Virus record (IMG/VR): IMGVR_UViG_3300025892_000177 | Coordinates: 1 to 22,254 of that record | Length of the DNA: 22,254 bases | Reading direction: 5' to 3' (one strand) | Source: a virus | In this document: in pieces, positions 20,441-22,254 of the stretch | How the letters are laid out: every line of letters begins with the position of its first letter | Numbering within the stretch: position 1 is the first letter of the stretch | Notes under the pieces: generated by a model | Databases searched by the model: none | Told to the model about the DNA's origin: nothing | Seen by the model: the letters and a program-made list of their open reading frames with translations, nothing else | Program-made: the position numbers and the translations under genes

Positions 20441-21533
20441 AATATGGTTAATAGATATAGAAAGTGTAGAAACACGCTACACTAAACAATGGAAAACTTT
20501 CTTTCCTGCATTACTACGTAAGAATAATCACGAAGTATTTGTTGTAGAAGGTCCAACAGATATTCCTAATGCAACAACTCCAGGTGCTTTTTTGAACTTT
20601 GGTGGTACTAATATTTACAAAGCAAATCAAATAGAACAAATTAGTAGAGCATTTACAACAGGTAAAGTACACGAAGGTGATCATATTATCTTTACAGATG
20701 CTTGGCATCCTGGTATCACTAATATTAAGTATATGAGTGAACTACTTGGCATTAAAGTTATAACACATGCACTTTGGCATGCTGGCTCATATGACCCACA
20801 AGACTTTTTAGGTAGACTTATTAATAATGCACCGTGGGTAAGACATGCAGAGAAAAGTTTCTTTCACAGTTATGATCATAATTACTTTGCAACAGACTTC
20901 CATGTAAAGTTGTTCTTTGATGAATTACTTTTAGATGGCAACAACGAACCTACAGACATGTATAACGAAGCATACAACAATAGATTCAATAACGGAAAGA
21001 TTGTACGTTGCGGTTGGCCTATGGAATATGTACGCAAAGAATTAGAAGCATTTAAAGGTATGACGAAACGTAATTTAATTTTGTTTCCGCACAGAGTTGC
21101 TCCAGAAAAACAACCTGAGATATTTTTAGATTTAAAAGACACACTTACACAATATGAATTTGAAATTTGTATGGATAAAAACTATTCAAAACAAGAATAC
21201 TACAACGCACTAGGAGAAGCAAAACTTGTCTTTAGTGCTAACCTACAAGAAACACTAGGTATTAGTTGGTACGAAGGTGCTTTGGTCGGCACCTTGCCTA
21301 TGGTTCCAGATCGTTTAAGTTACACTGAAATGGACAATACAGGCAAGTTCTTATACCCAAGCGAATGGACAGAATCGTTTGTTTCGTATAAAGAACACAA
21401 AGACGAGATAGTTGCACGTATAATTAACTATATGGAAAATTATGACAACTACCTTGTTGACCTAAATAAACTTGCTACTCAATTAAATGACAATTATTTT
21501 AGTTGTAAAAACTTACTTGAGAAGTTACAATAA
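20433..21533 (+). CDS. GT-B fold glycosyltransferase-like protein, 366 aa
   Basis: The ATG overlaps the previous gene by 8 bases, with AGGATTAAC ahead. The C-terminal half shows the GT-B nucleotide-sugar-binding region: NLILFPHRVAPEKQPEIFLD (the strand then R/K-P-E pattern) and LVFSANLQETLGISWYEGAL, an E-x7-E segment typical of GT4-like retaining glycosyltransferases. The N-terminal half contains WLIDIESVETRYTKQWKTFF and HIIFTDAWHPG, typical of an acceptor-binding Rossmann domain. No membrane segment is seen, so it should be cytosolic. The acceptor is unknown: phage DNA (as with T4 glucosyltransferases), protein or host surface glycan are all possible. Confidence 0.8.
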   Translation: MARIWLIDIESVETRYTKQWKTFFPALLRKNNHEVFVVEGPTDIPNATTPGAFLNFGGTNIYKANQIEQISRAFTTGKVHEGDHIIFTDAWHPGITNIKYMSELLGIKVITHALWHAGSYDPQDFLGRLINNAPWVRHAEKSFFHSYDHNYFATDFHVKLFFDELLLDGNNEPTDMYNEAYNNRFNNGKIVRCGWPMEYVRKELEAFKGMTKRNLILFPHRVAPEKQPEIFLDLKDTLTQYEFEICMDKNYSKQEYYNALGEAKLVFSANLQETLGISWYEGALVGTLPMVPDRLSYTEMDNTGKFLYPSEWTESFVSYKEHKDEIVARIINYMENYDNYLVDLNKLATQLNDNYFSCKNLLEKLQ

Positions 21534-21536
21534 AAG

Positions 21537-21552
21537 AGGCAATCCACTGCCT
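21537..21552 (+). promoter_or_regulatory. Small hairpin in the folE leader
   Basis: AGGCA (21537-21541) pairs with TGCCT (21548-21552) around ATCCAC, between the glycosyltransferase stop and the folE ribosome site (CGGAG). No T-run follows, so it is not a terminator. It might affect mRNA processing or folE translation. Confidence 0.3.
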
Positions 21553-21569
21553 AAACATCGGAGAAACAA

Positions 21570-22253
21570 ATGAGTAAAAGTGAAGAAATAAAAACAAAAT
21601 TAGAACAAGATGGTGTAAGATATTGGGCTAATGATAATATTGCTGATTACATTAAAGAAGGCGATAAGCAACAATTAATTGATGAGGCAGTTCCTGCTTT
21701 TGAAAATGTATTACAAAAATTATTAATTGATACTAAAACAGATCCTAACAGTCAGGATACTGCAAGACGTATGGCTAAGATGTACATTAATGAGATTATG
21801 GCAGGACGTTATGATCCAATGCCTAATCCAAGTGCATTTCCTAACTATATTGAAGGCGGTTATGAAGGTATGTTAGTAGTGCGAAGTGAACTTACAAGTT
21901 TATGTTCGCATCATCACCAGACAGTAAAAGGTGTAGCATACATTGGTATCATTGCAGGACCTAAACTATTAGGTTTAAGTAAGTACACTCGTATTGCACA
22001 ATGGTGTGCTACAAGAGGTACACTACAAGAAGAACTGAATGTTATGATTGCAAATGCAATACAAGAACAAACAGGTAGTGAACACGTAGGTGTATATGTA
22101 CAAGCAACACACGGTTGTTGTGAGAACAGGGGTATTAGAGCCCACAGTTCATTAACACAAACAACAGTATTACGTGGTGCGTTTAAAGATGATCCTGCAA
22201 CTAAAAAAGAATTTATTGACAATGTTAAACTGCAACAACAATTTGCATGTTAG
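21570..22253 (+). CDS. folE: GTP cyclohydrolase I (FolE, type IA), 227 aa
   Basis: The ATG follows ATCGGAGAAACAA. Length matches E. coli FolE (222 aa). Landmarks: TARRMAKMYINEIMAGRYD (~64-82), the zinc-site LCSHHH with Cys112 and His114/His115, GLSKYTRIAQW (~135-145), QEELN (~153-157), and ATHGCCENRG with His181 and Cys183, matching the second zinc Cys. All residues for zinc binding and catalysis look present. The enzyme makes 7,8-dihydroneopterin triphosphate from GTP, the first step of folate and of 7-deazaguanine (preQ0) synthesis. The TGT-like gene upstream makes the second route attractive; folate supply for thymidylate synthesis is the alternative. The gene is complete, with its stop at the very end of the window. 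Confidence 0.96.
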   Translation: MSKSEEIKTKLEQDGVRYWANDNIADYIKEGDKQQLIDEAVPAFENVLQKLLIDTKTDPNSQDTARRMAKMYINEIMAGRYDPMPNPSAFPNYIEGGYEGMLVVRSELTSLCSHHHQTVKGVAYIGIIAGPKLLGLSKYTRIAQWCATRGTLQEELNVMIANAIQEQTGSEHVGVYVQATHGCCENRGIRAHSSLTQTTVLRGAFKDDPATKKEFIDNVKLQQQFAC

Positions 22254-22254
22254 T

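Noticed and set aside
21531-21569. preQ1 riboswitch before folE
   Set aside because: There is a small hairpin and an A-containing tail, but the conserved loop and pseudoknot-forming sequence of the preQ1-I class are not recognisable.
1-22254. tRNA genes, CRISPR arrays, insertion sequences or attachment sites
   Set aside because: No cloverleaf-like segment, regularly spaced repeats, transposase or integrase was seen on reading both strands; the few gaps between genes are accounted for by promoters and hairpins.

Overview
The window looks like part of the genome of a marine T4-like myovirus (the cyanophage/pelagiphage type). It is AT-rich, very densely packed, and transcribed almost entirely from the + strand. 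It carries a T4-type family B DNA polymerase (gp43), a likely sliding clamp (gp45), a likely DsbA late-transcription DNA-binding protein, and many small proteins of types that I recall only from marine T4-like phages. There is no rRNA, tRNA, integrase or insertion sequence. The host cannot be read from the sequence; the low G+C would suit SAR11 or another AT-rich marine bacterium.

Layout. (1) Bases 2-2421: the C-terminal two thirds of a ClpA-type AAA+ unfoldase, cut by the window edge, then two coupled unknown genes. (2) 2430-3100: a beta-rich probable virion protein and a small acidic protein. (3) 3090-3773: the only minus-strand gene, driven by a consensus sigma70-type promoter from a divergent promoter region (3774-3949). 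(4) 3950-4951: three small genes, including a winged-helix-like DNA-binding protein, with two UUCG-loop hairpins; the second is a textbook terminator. (5) 4996-11707: a long, tightly coupled block preceded by T4-late-like TAAATA boxes. Seven of its proteins start with the pattern M-x-[LFI]-x-[ED]-[LIV], and several end in basic Cys-containing modules. It includes a nucleotidyltransferase, a HAD nucleotidase and an SAM methyltransferase. I suspect it encodes internal head proteins. (6) 11753-12485: dsbA and two small membrane proteins. (7) 12612-17509: DNA polymerase, clamp and a TGT/DpdA-like transglycosylase. (8) 17511-22253: a YdcH-like coiled coil, a conserved unknown, a class III aminotransferase, three small unknowns, a GT-B glycosyltransferase and GTP cyclohydrolase I (FolE).

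Transcription. Seven sigma70-like promoters, all with exactly 17-nt spacers, lie ahead of the minus-strand gene, the 3950 and 4390 genes, dsbA, the polymerase, the clamp and the 19583 gene. The 4996, 8709 and 9317 genes instead have TAAATA late-type boxes. This suggests an early/middle replication program on host holoenzyme and a late program for the virion block.

How the genes may work together. The TGT-like enzyme and FolE, with an aminotransferase and a glycosyltransferase between them, downstream of the polymerase and clamp, suggest a DNA base-modification function (7-deazaguanine type), though FolE may simply feed folate synthesis. The polymerase mRNA leader holds a 5-bp stem with an 8-nt loop just before the Shine-Dalgarno sequence. 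That is the geometry of the T4 gp43 translational operator, so autoregulation may be conserved.
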